A stretch of DNA of 64,000 bases from Maniola hyperantus (GCF_902806685.2 NC_048554.1:558001-622000); one strand, 5' to 3'. Shown: positions 28,061 through 38,485, counted from the first letter of the stretch. Notes: generated by a model not told the origin, from the sequence alone. A program made the numbers and translations.

Positions 28061-28280
28061 CGCGATTGCGGTAGAATGACAGAGCTACAATGTCTCGATC
28101 GCCCCTGATTGGTTGACGCTCGCTCACTATTGGCTACAATGCATTGTTGCAACAAGAATAGCACAAATTCAGCCAATCACAACAATTGAGGTTGTAATAA
28201 TGATTGATGCAGATTTTACGAAATCGCCCTACCGAGGTGATTGCGATTGTGACATGTAGCTGTCATTTTACCGCAATCGA
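28061..28280. mobile_element. MITE M8, full length with about 42-bp inverted ends
   Basis: Left CGATTGCGGTAGAATGACAG and right (28239-28280) TGTCATTTTACCGCAATCGA are inverted copies, extended inward over AGCTACAATGT. CCAAT-type words (TTGGCTAC, AGCCAATC) lie inside. Confidence 0.85.
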
Positions 28281-28479
28281 GTCACAATGGCCTCATATAA
28301 AACATGCACGATCTCTCAGAGTATTTAGTTCAAACAAATCCAACTGAATGGGTCCTCGTTATATTATTTTTATCTTGTTTTTCGTTCACTCAAGGCCGTG
28401 CTTTGATAACAATGATACCATGTGGGATTTAGGCTGAATATAGCTGAATATAATATTGTTATATATCTGTATCTAAATA

Positions 28480-28976
28480 AAAAATTGGCCAAGTGCGAGT
28501 CGGACTCGCACATGAAAGGTTCCGTATCATCGTACAAGATATTTGCACATTTTAGCTTTTTAGGGTTCCGTACCTCAAAAGGAAAAACGGGACCCTTATA
28601 GGACTTTGTTGTCTGTCTGTCGGTGTGTCAAGAAACCTACAGGGTACTTTCGTTGACCTAGAATCATGAAAGGCAGGTAGGTCTTATAGTGGACATTAGG
28701 GGTAAAATCTGAAATCCGTGAATTTGTGGTCACATCACACAAAAAAAAAAAAATTGCGGTCATGAACTAAAAATTTGTATTTTCAATTTGCGTGGTAAGA
28801 TAACTATATCAAGTGGGGTATCATATGAAAGGGCTTCCCCTGTACATTCTAAAACAGATTTTTATTTAGTTTTATGCGTGATAGTTTTTGAATTATCGTG
28901 TAAAATGACGAAAAAATACGAATGTAGTACGGAACTCTCGTTGCGTGAGCCTGACTCGTATTTGGCCGGTTTTTTC
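28480..28976 (-). mobile_element. Repeat P, full length, plus an opposed P fragment
   Basis: 28480-28556 (+) is the first 70 bases of P. 28557-28976 (-) is a complete P. They meet head to head, so GGCCAAGTGCGAGTC-type ends lie at both borders. Confidence 0.85.
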
Positions 28977-29307
28977 CTGTATTAAAATCGCGTTTTCAGT
29001 TTCATTCTATTTTAGTAGTAGTTAATAGTAAAACTTGAAAGTGAAATATATCTTTTGGATCGTAAACGTCTCGTAAAAGTTGGTAGTTTTAAACTCGATC
29101 TATAAATGTCGCTCAGGGCTCAGGGCGAATGCCTTTCCACGGGATGGTACTGGCTGATTTTGGGCCAAAAAAAATAAAAATATTAAAGCATTTTAACTTT
29201 GTTGAAAACTTTATGTAAGCGATGCAGTCATGTTGCAGATTTATTGCCAATGCTTTTATGTGATCATTGCGATCATTTCTTTTTTTAATTAAAACATTTT
29301 TAGAACC
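28977..29307. other. No gene seen
   Basis: Unique sequence. The 69-residue frame at 29113-29322 (-) has no recognisable feature. Confidence 0.35.
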
Positions 29308-29556
29308 TCCGATTCTAAGCACAACCTAATTTTAGAGTATTCGCACCCTCTTCTTACTATTGTAATATGAAAAGGACAGAAGCAGTTTGACATTTCTAAA
29401 TTTAATTTTTAGATGGTAAAACCCGTGATTTTAGCACGCACTCGCGAACCTACTGTTTAAATTTGTATTGTGCACTAAAATTTAGAGTCTTTAAATGTGA
29501 AAGTCATATGCAGATACTCTAAATTTAGTTTAGAGAGAGACTAGAGAATCGGGGCC
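29308..29556 (-). mobile_element. MITE M3
   Basis: GATTCTAAGCACAACC left, GAGAATCGGGGCC right. Carries the TAGTAAGAAGAGG-type block in reverse. Confidence 0.8.
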
Positions 29557-29569
29557 TAAGACTAAGTCC

Positions 29570-29708
29570 GTTGTACACAATCTCTAAAATGGCACGTCTA
29601 AATCTATTGCTATCTCTTTCATAATGTTGCTTGCGGAAAAGGATAGCACTAGATTTAGACCTGTTCATTTAGTTTAGTTTAAAGAATGTGTAAAAGAGAA
29701 TCGGCCCC
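29570..29708 (-). mobile_element. MITE M3b
   Basis: TTGTACACAATCTCTAAA … GATAGCACTAGATTTAGACC … AGAGAATCGGCCCC. It lies 13 bases from M3, and both have their GGGGCC ends on the right. Confidence 0.8.
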
Positions 29709-29784
29709 AATAGCTCAACTCTCAATAACTGGACTAATCTTCGACGTTTTAATCATCAGGCTATTACCGTTTCTTTCACACCTA

Positions 29785-29962
29785 TATGGGGTCCCAAGGT
29801 ACTGGAATGGCGACCTCGCACCGAAAGGCACAGCATTGGAAGACCCTCCACTATAGGTGGACATACGACATCAGACAAGTCGCAGGGAGCCACTGGATTC
29901 AGGCGGCGCAAGTCCTAACAAGAGACCTATCACCTATGTCCAGCAGTGGTTGATGATAATGA
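29785..29962 (+). mobile_element. RTE-like LINE 3' end
   Basis: GGTCCCAAGGTACTGGAATG to the (GATGATGAT) tail. A small deletion removes part of GACCGTGGCGTGTGG. Confidence 0.85.
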
Positions 29963-30049
29963 TGATGATGAAGTAATATAACTTTTGCCACTAAAAGGTA
30001 TTGACAGTTTGGTGCTTCGTACCCTCCGAATTCCGAACTACTTCAACTA

Positions 30050-30107
30050 AAAGTCCAGCAGTGGACGTCTATCGGTTGATGATGATGATGATGATCATGA
30101 TGATGAT
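30050..30107 (+). mobile_element. RTE-like LINE extreme 3' end
   Basis: GTCCAGCAGTGGACGTCTAT and CGGTTGATGATGATGATGAT. Shortest RTE insertion in the window. Confidence 0.75.
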
Positions 30108-30403
30108 TCTTAATTCTAAGATTTGTATAAAATGTTCCTAAACCAGTCCACCAATCAGGTAGGTAATGCGGTACCATATACCGTATGCTCGTAGCTAATA
30201 GTCGATACGATGAGGAAACATAAATAGAAATAAATCTGCCTATTAACGTCCACAACTACCGAAAATATGGGAGTCTCGTTAGGCGACTGTCGAGGCCGCC
30301 TCTCACACCGTGATGTAACAAATTACATTCATCAATTTAGTTATATTAATAACGCAAACTTTACATGCACTTTCGTAATTATATTCTCCAGGGTTATGCG
30401 CAA

Positions 30404-30500
30404 ACTCAGTGATCATCGCTAAATAAAAACCATCAAACTCATTTGACATTGGTTGGTTCTACATTGCTTCTTCAGTGATGATCACTGAGCGAGTAACCAC
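30404..30500. repeat. Short element with inverted ends CTCAGTGATCATC
   Basis: CTCAGTGATCATCGC at the left and GATGATCACTGAG at the right are perfect 13-bp inverses about 70 bases apart. Possibly a tiny MITE. Confidence 0.5.
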
Positions 30501-30529
30501 ACTGATCTTGACCTGATGTCGTATTCAAA

Positions 30530-30616
30530 AGAAACCTGCATGGGTAAGAGTTCTACATAATATTCTCAAAAGCACTTGGCCAGCGTGGTAGACTATGGCT
30601 TTCTTATTCTGAGAGG
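30530..30616 (+). mobile_element. SINE S1 body fragment
   Basis: GAAACCTGCATGGGTAAGAG, CACTTGGCCAGCGTGGTAG, CTATGGC, with a deletion where AAAACCC should be. Confidence 0.7.
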
Positions 30617-30775
30617 TGGGCCAGCTACGCAATTTTTGTGTCAGTAAACTCTATTTTACTATAAGGTACCTATGTACTAGTTTATTATAGATCTGTACTT
30701 ACGAAAAACTGCTGGTAAAACTCAAGCTGGCGTGCTGGATTCTGGCAAATAAAGTAATTAAAATCACCACTCCAT

Positions 30776-30964
30776 TCTAAGAAAATAATTAATGTGAAAG
30801 TGTGTCAGACTTTTCAAGGGCTAACTGCTGAACCGATTGTAACGTGTGATAAAAAGATTCTTACCCGAAGACGGACATAGGTTACTTTTGTCTTGAAAAA
30901 CAAAGACCTCCCATGGGATATTTAAACCAAATTCCACGCGGACGAAGTCGCGGGCATCATCTAG
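30776..30964 (+). mobile_element. Helitron A2, diverged
   Basis: AATGTGAAAGTGTGTCAG … CACGCGGACGAAGTCGCGGG … CATCAT-CTAG. The 5' third is decayed. Confidence 0.75.
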
Positions 30965-31226
30965 TCTAAATATATATAAAAGAAAAAAGTGACTGATTGA
31001 CTGATCTATTAACGCACAGCCAAATTTCAGCCAAATTGTAGGCTGAAAGGCATGCAGTTAGCTATTATGAGTTATGACTTACCGGATTATCTTTTCTTAC
31101 CGGATGTCTAATCCGGTAAGAAAAGATTTGTAAACGGTAAGGAAAAATGTAACCCCTAGGGGTGTAAAATAGGGGTTCGAGTTTTGTGTTCTCCTCGCGG
31201 ATGAAGTCGCGGGTAGGTATAAGCTT
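30965..31226 (+). mobile_element. Helitron B, head-to-tail behind A2
   Basis: TCTAAATATATATAAAAG begins on the base after CTAG of the previous element. An internal duplication of TTATCTTTTCTTACCGGATT-like sequence (around 31080-31130) lengthens it. The 3' end is CTCGCGGATGAAGTCGCGGG. Confidence 0.8.
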
Positions 31227-31609
31227 GATACAAATAAAACGTTACGCTTTGGTGTAAGAGGCACTGTTAATTTGTAACACCAAAATAAACAGAACTGGAG
31301 GTGGTTTGGAAAGTAGCTCGACGGTCGCTGCTGACGCGGCGTGACGGCGACGTGACGGATACACCACGCGACACGACACGACACAAATTCAAATCTATCT
31401 ATATACCTACTAATAAATAAAATTGAAGTGTCTGTCTTTCGAAATAACTACCACAAATTAAGGTATATCAGCTTAATTTATAAAGTTATTTGAACTGTAC
31501 CATAACTGAATCCCACGTTTTTAAATTTTTTGTCTGTCTGTATGTCTGTTTGGACGGGCTAATCTTCGGTTCAATCACGTGCCCCGCCTACTCGTTTGCC
31601 TGGTATTTA
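31227..31609. other. No gene seen
   Basis: Includes CG-rich CGACACGACACGACACAAAT at 31368-31387 and a short TGTCTGTCTGTATGTCTG run. No domain. Confidence 0.35.
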
Positions 31610-31854
31610 TCAGTACCCTTATTATAAATGCGAAAGTGTGTTTGTTTGTTGGTGTATTGGTTTGCTGGTTTGTTGGTTTGTTGGTCTGTCTTTCAATCAC
31701 GTCGCAACGGTACAACGGATTGACGTGATTTTTGGCATGAGTATAGATAAAGACCTGGAGAGTGACATAGGTTACTTTTTATCGGGAAAATCAAAGAGTT
31801 CGCACGGGATTTTTAAAAAACCTAATTTCACACGGACAAAGTCGCATCAGCTAC
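31610..31854 (+). mobile_element. Helitron A1
   Basis: TCAGTACCCTTATTATAAAT start. An expanded (TTGGTTTG)n run and an eroded 3' end (CACGGACAAAGTCGCATCAG-CTAC). Confidence 0.85.
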
Positions 31855-32144
31855 TATTTAATAAAGTCTACCTAAAGCCATTCTGTATATAATATCCTTA
31901 AGTAGCTCCCTATATAGTACCTATACTAAACCGGTCCGAACAAAAATAACAATAAGACGCCATTACGTATGCTAACTGCTTTGTTTACATCCACTGCTAA
32001 CACGATAGATATACCGTATATATACTCATACTATATCCAACTATACCTAACCAGTTTCTAGAATATATGTATATCCTATACTACGCTATAGAAGCCAAGT
32101 TATAAGATTTTGGTATGTACCTATGCAAACTGCAAATATAAAAC

Positions 32145-32350
32145 AGTTATACGAGACATTTCACCGCGATTAATAGCCTCAACTGGTGACAGAAGGGCTG
32201 GCTCATTTTTTGCGCAGCGGATCAGCCTGGCTGTCCAGCGCGGAAATGCAGCCAGTATTCTTGGCACCATTCCACGCGGTCATGATTTATATAGTAATTA
32301 GATAAGGCTAGCCTTAAGTTTTATTGTATTAAAAAAAAAAAAAAAAAAAA
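32145..32350 (+). mobile_element. LINE ORF2 C-terminus with poly(A)
   Basis: Translates RDISPRLIASTGDRRAGSFF AQRISLAVQRGNAASILGTI, then PRG-HDLY and a stop. A 3' UTR with TAAGGCTAGCCTTAAG and an A run at 32331-32350 follow. The best copy of the LINE also seen at 14440. Confidence 0.75.
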
Positions 32351-32439
32351 TTTAAATAAAAATAAAACAGTTATAATCACTTCTAATTTGCATTTGTCTA
32401 ACAGGTTCAAATTTCATCAAATTATCTTTATTTATCTAT

Positions 32440-32740
32440 CATCAGCCTGATTGCTTGCTGATCAGTCCTCAATGCTTGAAGGCCAAAGTCTTCGTACAGT
32501 GCGTGTTGCCAGTGATGACATATGGATCCGAGACATGGTCGCTAACTATGGGCACATATGGGCCTCACAAGAAAGCTCATAGTCACTCAGCGGGCGATGG
32601 ACAGATGACATCAAGTGAATCGCAGGGAACCGCTGGATTCAGGCGGCGCAAAACCGTGGCGTGTGAAAGCCCCTACAACAGACCTTTGACTGACATAAGT
32701 CAGTATGTATCCACTACTGGGCATGGGACGTTTCGCAAGC
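32440..32740 (+). mobile_element. RTE-like LINE ORF2 fragment, internally deleted
   Basis: LKAKVFVQCVLPVMTYGSET then WSLT is the classic RTE block after the reverse transcriptase. A deletion joins it to the GGACAGATGACATCAAGTGA tail. The 121-residue frame is therefore a relic. Confidence 0.85.
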
Positions 32741-32814
32741 GCGCCACCGAATCCTCTGCCTTCATCACCCACTCGCTTCCCGCCACCTTCTTCAAGACCA
32801 TTCAGCAGGCTAAA

Positions 32815-32925
32815 GAATAGAATAGAATAGAATTTATTTTACTCAAGTAGACTTATTACGAGTGCTTTTGAATCGTTAACTAGTTTAATTTACCACTGGT
32901 TCGGAATGCCGTAAAGGTCGTCATA
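32815..32925 (-). mobile_element. LINE 3' terminus with (AGAAT)n tail
   Basis: AGAATAGAATAGAATAGAAT then TTTATTTTACTCAAG … ACCACTGGTTCGGAATGCC, matching the end type of 24738-24877. Confidence 0.7.
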
Positions 32926-32929
32926 CACT

Positions 32930-33543
32930 GCTTTGAACACGTCTGCTGTCAGCCGTCGGTTCTACGACAGACACGCCCAGTTATAAACCAGAGCTATGTT
33001 GGTATCACTTCGATTTCTAACTATCAGCGATCTAATAACGTGCAACAATATTTTCAATTTCATTATTGCCTTGATTATTGTAATTACTTGCACATTGACA
33101 ATAAGATATAATTGCCCAATTAGTTATTATTATTTATGTCTATTATTAGGCCTGTAGGCCCTTATATCTAACGAAATGCTTTTTAACTAACCTATATTAT
33201 ATCCAATTTTTATCAATCAATAATAAATTATTGATTAATATCTTATCTTGCCTGTTTTTACATTATCCGATCCGATATAGAATATCTAACACTCCATTAA
33301 AACCATAAAAATATGTTATTAGTTCTACGTACATCGTACACACATCGTATCACACATCGTATCGCACATCGCATCGTATCGTTGACCGACCTCAATTTGA
33401 TTTCAATCGCATAATTTGGGACCACACTTTATCGGCAAGCTAAAAGACGTAATTAAATCTAATCAACAGATAAGTAAATCCTTTAGTTTTGCAACTGATT
33501 TCATGAGCATACGTAAATTAGCTCAATAAAGTGCATTTCTAAA
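32930..33543 (+). promoter_or_regulatory. 5' flank of the P450; no element within it
   Basis: About 600 bases without a recognised transposon, the longest clean stretch near the gene. It holds a short tandem set of CACATCGTATC words (33338-33383). I cannot point to a convincing TATA box or initiator. The start codon is in a favourable context (AAA before ATG at 33544). Promoter function is assumed from position. Confidence 0.4.
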
Positions 33544-35769
33544 ATGTTTTTCCTTTTAATAGGATTATTTGTAATTACGTTGTATTTTTACGGCACCAGG
33601 AACTTTGATTACTGGAAAAAGAGAGGAATCAAGTATGAGGAACCGGTAGTTTTTTTCGGGGGATGGCTAAGACAGCATATTGATAGAGTGAGTGTTTCCG
33701 AACGTTTTGCCAACCTTCACCGAGCGTTTCCAGAAGAAAGGTTTGTTGGATTCTTCGAAGGGAACACCCCGGCAGTCCTGGTGAGAGATCCGGAACTAAT
33801 AAAGCAGGTATGGCTGACAGATTTCCGTCATATACATCACAGAGGGTTGATACCCCTTACGGAGTTCACGGAACCTTTAATGAGGAATTTGTTTACTATA
33901 GAGGGGGATCTGTGGAAACTGATGAGACAGAAGTTAACGCCAGCGTTCTCAAGTGGTAAACTAAAAGCCATGTTTCCACTTATTGTTGAAAGGACAGAGA
34001 AGTTGGCGAAGCTAGCAGAAGAAGCGTCTTCAAAAGATGAAATCGACGTACGGGAGTTAATGGCGAGGTACACGACGGATTTTATTGGAGCATGCGGTTT
34101 CGGTATCGACTCGAATGCTTTGAACGAGGAAAACTCAGATTTCCGTAAGCTTGGCAAACGTATCTTCAATTTAACATATCGGGATCTATTCTTCAACGTG
34201 ATGAAGAGGCTTTGTCCGGGACCCTTTAAACATGCCCGATTCTTCCCGCCTGAGGTCGAGAACAAAACTATTTCAATCGTCAGACAGATCATGGCGCAGA
34301 GGGACTACAAACCTTCAGGCAGAAATGACTTTATGGACATTCTTTTGGAGCTCAGACAGAAAGGCAAAATAGTGGGGGAATCTATCGAGCGACAGAATCC
34401 TGATGGTTCTCCAGCGATTGTAGAACTCGAACTAGATGATGAATTGCTTGCGGCACAGGTCTTTGTATTCTTCGCTGCCGGCTACGAAACCTCTTCATCG
34501 GCCAGCAGTTTTCTTCTCCATATGCTGGCGTATCATCCTGATGTTCAGGAACGATGCCAGAAGGAAGTAGATGAGGTTCTGGCGAAGTATGATGGCAAAC
34601 TTTGCTTCGATGCCGTCAGGGACATGAAATACTTGGAAATGGCTTTCAAGTAAATATACTATTATTTCTAAATTATTTTTTTTCTTTTTGTTAAATTCAG
34701 GTGTGTCCTCTTTCTAATAATTAGTATTTTAAATTTTCTAAGTAAGACAACTATATCAAGTGGGCTATCATAATATGATAGGGCTTTACGTGTGCATTCT
34801 AAAACAGATTTTTGATTTTTTTTATGCATCATAGTTTTACGACTGTAGTACGGAACCCTCGTTGCGCGAGCCTGACTCGCACTTGGCCGGTTTCGGGTTT
34901 TTTTATTGACTGCATCCATTTTAAATCCTGGCTTTGGCCGTTTCAGCAGGAAGTTGATGCATGAATATGGTTTCATTGTTTCAAGTTATTTAACTCATTT
35001 TTCAGAGAAAGCATACGTTATCTACCATCTCCAGGGTTTCTTATCAGAAGAACCGTATCTAAGTATACCATACCAGACTCCCAAGTGACACTAGACGAAG
35101 GTACAATCATTATAGTATCAATAGAATGCCTGAGTCATGACGAGGAATACTTTGAGGATCCTGAAGAGTTCAGACCTGAGAGATTCCACCCTGACAACAT
35201 TGGGAATATTAAGAAATGCACTTATATGCCGTTTGGGGTGGGACCGAGATCTTGTATAGGTGAGACAAGGTTTTTACGCTATATCGCCATTACTAATTAA
35301 AATTAGGTACATGATTTATACATAACTAGCTTATACTTACGATTTCGTCCGCGTGGACTACACAAATTTCAAACTCCTATTTCACCCCCTTTGTTGGCGT
35401 TGAATTTTCAAAAATTCTTTCTTAGCGGATGCCTACGTCATAATAGCTATGTGCATACCAAATTTCAGCCCGATCCGTCCAGTAGTTTGAGCTGTGCGTT
35501 GATAGATCATTCAGTCACTTTTTCCTTTTATATATTTAGAAGATTATAGTTAAGTAGGTATGAGTAAAATTTAAAATGGATAAATATATTTTTCAGGCGA
35601 GCGCATGGGCATCATGCAGTCGATGGCAGGAGTGGCCACCATTTTGAGCAAGTTAACAGTGGCGCCCTCCCGCAGCTCCATCCGGAAACCACGCATCGAT
35701 CCCAAATCCATCCTCATTCAAAATATCATCGGCGGACTACCTCTAGCACTTAAACGTAGACAGAAATAA
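33544..35769 (+). CDS. Cytochrome P450, CYP6 family (CYP6AE-like), complete, three exons
   Basis: Microsomal haem-thiolate monooxygenase; the CYP6 family typically oxidises plant allelochemicals and insecticides using electrons from NADPH-P450 reductase. Exons: 33544-34649, 35006-35259, 35597-35769. Both introns are GT-AG and the spliced frame is uninterrupted (510 residues, normal for CYP6). Seen: N-terminal membrane anchor (about 1-17, MFFLLIGLFVITLYFYG); C-helix W124-KLM-R128; I-helix oxygen-activation motif A312-G-Y-E-T-S317; K-helix E370-S-I-R373 just after the first splice; PERF at 426-429; haem loop F445-GVGPRSC-I-G454 with Cys452 as ligand. The phrases VELELDDELLAAQVFVFFAA and KYLEMAFKESIR, and GFLIRRTVSKYTIP, recall lepidopteran CYP6AE enzymes (from memory, unaligned). 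The first intron opens with an in-frame stop (AAG-TAA), so unspliced RNA would end at residue 369, before the haem loop. Nothing looks broken. Substrate unknown. Confidence 0.95.
34650..35005 (+). other. P450 intron 1 (phase 2), carrying repeat P
   Basis: Donor GTAAAT at 34650, acceptor CATTTTTCAG at 35005. Codon AA|A (Lys369) is split. The piece at 34716-34893 is the head half of repeat P on the minus strand (to GACTCGCACTTGGCCGG). The remainder is unique. The 102-residue minus-strand frame here is only the repeat. Confidence 0.9.
35260..35596 (+). other. P450 intron 2 (phase 1), carrying Helitron B
   Basis: Donor GTGAGA, acceptor ATTTTTCAG, splitting Gly454 in the haem loop (G|GC). A near-complete Helitron B lies at 35326-35540 (-): CTAG-CTTATACTTACGATTTCG … TTTTATATATTTAGA. 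About two thirds of the intron is transposon. Confidence 0.9.
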
Positions 35770-35797
35770 ATTAATATTAAAAATGAAAATAAATAAA
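35765..35797 (+). terminator. P450 polyadenylation signals
   Basis: AATAAA at 35765-35770 overlaps the stop codon. Two more overlapping AATAAA lie at 35788-35793 and 35792-35797. A Helitron begins at 35799, so cleavage would occur at or inside it. Confidence 0.6.
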
Positions 35798-35798
35798 T

Positions 35799-35967
35799 CC
35801 ATATTAATATTATAAATGCGAAAGTGTGTCTGTCTGTCTGTCTGCTAGCCTTTCACGGCCCATCCGTTCAACCGATTTTGACGAAATTTAATATAGATAT
35901 AGCTTGAATCTCGGGAAAGGATATTTTTATATAATGCCTTTCTTACCGAGAAATCAAATCAGCTCTT
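35799..35967 (+). mobile_element. Helitron A2, 3' end missing
   Basis: TCCATATTAATATTATAAAT start, CTTTTCACGGCCCATCCG-type body decayed after GAATCTCGGG. No hairpin or CTAG before repeat P begins. Confidence 0.8.
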
Positions 35968-35970
35968 CTC

Positions 35971-36470
35971 ATAGGGTTCCGTACCTCAAAAAGAAAAACG
36001 GAACCCTTTATAGGATCACTTTGTTGTCTGTCTGTCTGTCTGCCAAAAAAACCTATAGGGTACTTCCCGTTGACCTAGAATCATGAGGTAGGTCTTATAG
36101 CACAAGTAAAGGAATAAATCCGAAAACCTTGAATTTGTGGTTACATCACAAAAAAAAAATTAAATTGTGTTCATGAACAAATAATTAGTACCTACCTATT
36201 GTCAATTTTCAAAGTACGATAACTATTCCAAGGGGGATATCATATGAAGGGGCTTTACCTTTGCATTCTAAAACAGATTTTTATTTATTTTTATGCAACT
36301 ATTTTTGATTTTTAAGACGCATGTAAATTATATGTATAGGTACATGTACCATATCTGAGCAAAATAAATAAATGATTATCATTTATCGTGCAAAATGTCG
36401 AAAAAATACGACTGTAGTGTAGTAGGGCACCCTCGGTGCGCGAGTCTGACTCGCACTTGGCCGGTTTTTT
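35971..36470 (-). mobile_element. Repeat P split by a small LINE end
   Basis: TAGGGTTCCGTACCTCAAAA to GACTCGCACTTGGCCGG. About 65 extra bases (36312-36380) with ACCATATCTGAGCAAAATAA then ATAAATGATTAT separate TTTTTGATT from TTATCGTGC. The same small end is inserted at 55317-55380. Confidence 0.85.
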
Positions 36471-36930
36471 CTGACTGAAACTGAGGCTGAAAAATTGAAA
36501 ACGCTTCATGTCGTCATAACACCATATTGCTGCAAGCGGCTAAATACAGCACAATGTTCGCTTTCCATGCTGCAGCGGTGAATATTGATGCAGCATTGTT
36601 TACTGCTCTGCGCCACGACACCTCTTGAATAACGCCAACGTAGTCCAGGCGCCGTTGGACTGAATATTATAGAAAAGAAACATGTACCTATGCTGCCAAC
36701 ATTTACGAGTAGTTTTTTTTATTGAACCACCAACAGATTCATACAAAAAAATATTATATTATTCGAAATTCGAATCCTAGGTGCTAAGTTACATGTGATT
36801 CAAATAAAATTATAGGCGGCTACATCAAGCAAATTTAGATGGAAAAGTCGTGCGAAAGAACTTAGAACTAACAGTTTGTGAAAGAAAAAAAAACATGAGT
36901 CGGATTAAAAAAAATTTAATGAGTTTATCA
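36471..36930. other. No gene seen
   Basis: Unique sequence downstream of the P450 zone, with several A and T runs. Confidence 0.4.
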
Positions 36931-36934
36931 AACG

Positions 36935-37080
36935 ATTATTATTATCAAATGATAGACGTCTTGTAGGGACTTCCACACGTCACGGTCTTTTGCTGAAACT
37001 GTGTGTGTGTCGTTTTAAGTCCATCTAGTGAGGTCCAACTAGTCTTCCAACGACACTGCGCTTTCCGTTGCGCGGTCGCC
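36935..37080 (-). mobile_element. RTE-like LINE 3' end, decayed
   Basis: GATAGACGTC, TTGTAGGGACTTCCACACGT, CACGGTCTT and TCTTCCAACGACACTGCG match the RTE tail in reverse, with several deletions. Confidence 0.7.
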
Positions 37081-37186
37081 GTCCATCTGTCGGTCAGCGG
37101 GCTGTATCTCGTGAACAGTAATCGTTAGAGAACTGAAATTTTCACAGAATGTGAAAGTAGGTATTTCTATTGCCGGTATAACATAT

Positions 37187-37206
37187 AATAATAATAATAA
37201 TAATAT
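37187..37206. repeat. Microsatellite (ATA)n
   Basis: About six ATA/AAT units. Confidence 0.9.
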
Positions 37207-37265
37207 CAAAATGTAAAATATGTCTTAACCTCGACGCTTGCGCGAACTGACTCCCTTTGAAAAAG

Positions 37266-37378
37266 GACCTCGGATGGGTTTGAAACTAGTCGGGCTAGCG
37301 TCGACTAAACACGTGAGTATAGCCGGGTGAGAGATATTTTATATAATTGAAACCACTCACGATAGTTTGAAGGAACGG
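37266..37378 (+). repeat. Dispersed repeat, copy 2 (see 19124-19215)
   Basis: GGATGGGTTTGAAACTAGTC, GGGCTAGCGTCGACTAAACA, CGTGAGTATAGCCGG, CACTCACGATAGTTT. Confidence 0.7.
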
Positions 37379-37675
37379 TAAAATATCAAAATAGTATTAA
37401 TGAAAATTAAAAACAGGTATATTTTTTGTATGATGGTACGGAACCCTTCGTGTGCAAATGCGACTCGCACTTGACTGATTTTTTGTTACAATATTATGAT
37501 GATTTTCTACATGTTTCAATGGCTGTGACATTCTGCCACCACTCCTAGACTAGCCGAGTCTATTTTACGACACCGCGAGCCGTGTACCGAATATAAACAG
37601 ATTAATATTTGTCGGATTAACACAAATTATGATTGTTAATGTATGCGCAATGACATAGTGTATGCGCGACGCCGC

Positions 37676-37771
37676 GGCGAGGGGCGAGGGGCGAGGGGCG
37701 CGGGGCGAGGGGCGAGGGGCGAGGGGCGAGGGGCGAGGGGCGAGGGGCGAGGGGCGAGGGGCGAGGGGCGC
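37676..37771 (+). repeat. G-rich heptamer array (GGGGCGA)n
   Basis: About thirteen uninterrupted 7-bp units with one or two GGGGCGC variants. Every unit supplies a run of four G, so the plus strand has strong G-quadruplex potential. Flanked by CpG-rich GCGCGACGCCGCGG and GCGCGCGAC. The 67-residue minus frame of PRPSPLA repeats is an artefact of it. Confidence 0.95.
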
Positions 37772-38050
37772 GCGACTGACTGCCGAGTGCCGATCATTTG
37801 ACGTTTGTTTGTGTCACATACATGATTATTGATTATCATACATTAATAAATTATTTTTAATCATATATTTACCTATGAGCTTTTCTTTTCAGTGTTCCGT
37901 ATCCGAAGGGTGCCAACTGAGCCCCATTAGTAAGCTTGCGCTGTCCGTGCAGTGCATGTGCAGTGTGTACCTGTCCGTCGCCGTTCGGCCTGTCTACGTC
38001 GTCGTCCGTCCGTCTGACAGCGGGCTGTATTTCATGAACCGTAGACAGGT
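37772..38050. other. No gene; CpG-richer unique DNA
   Basis: Contains CTGTCCGTCGCCGTTCGG and GACAGCGGGCTGTATTTCAT. The latter phrase also occurs near 37095 and 60085, so it is a repeat remnant. Confidence 0.4.
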
Positions 38051-38475
38051 TAAAAAACCGGCCAAGTGCGAGTCACGCTCGCACACTGAGGGTTCCGTAC
38101 TACAGTCGTATTTTTTCGACATTTTACACGATAATTCAAAAACTATGATGCATAAAAATAAATAAAAATCTGTTTTAGAATGCACAGGTAAAAGCCCTTT
38201 CATATGATACCCCACTTAATATAGTTATCTTACTTCGAATATTGAAAATACTAATTACTAGTTCATGACCACAATTTTTTTTTTGTGTGATCTAACCCTA
38301 AATTCACGGTTTTCAGATTTTTCCCCTAAAGCCAGCTATAAGACCCACCTACCTGCCAAATTTCATAATTCTAGGTCAACGGGAAGTACCCTGTAGGTTT
38401 CTTGACAGACAGACAGACAACAAAGTGATCCTATAAGGGTTCCGTTTTTCCTTTTGAGGTACGGAACCCTAAAAA
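38051..38475 (+). mobile_element. Repeat P, full length
   Basis: AAAAACCGGCCAAGTGCGAG to GTACGGAACCCTAAAAA. Confidence 0.9.
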
Positions 38476-38485
38476 GCAGTGATAG

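Noticed and set aside
33837..34292. 151-codon minus-strand frame
   Set aside because: Lies entirely opposite P450 exon 1. It is a shadow of the real coding strand.
34906..35088. Plus-strand frame starting before P450 exon 2, as a possible alternative first exon
   Set aside because: It is in a different frame from the P450 at 35006 onward. The 35006 acceptor in the spliced frame restores the ESIR, PERF and haem motifs exactly.
37636..37839. Proline-rich 67-residue frame (PRPSPLA repeats)
   Set aside because: It is only the translation of the G-rich heptamer array.
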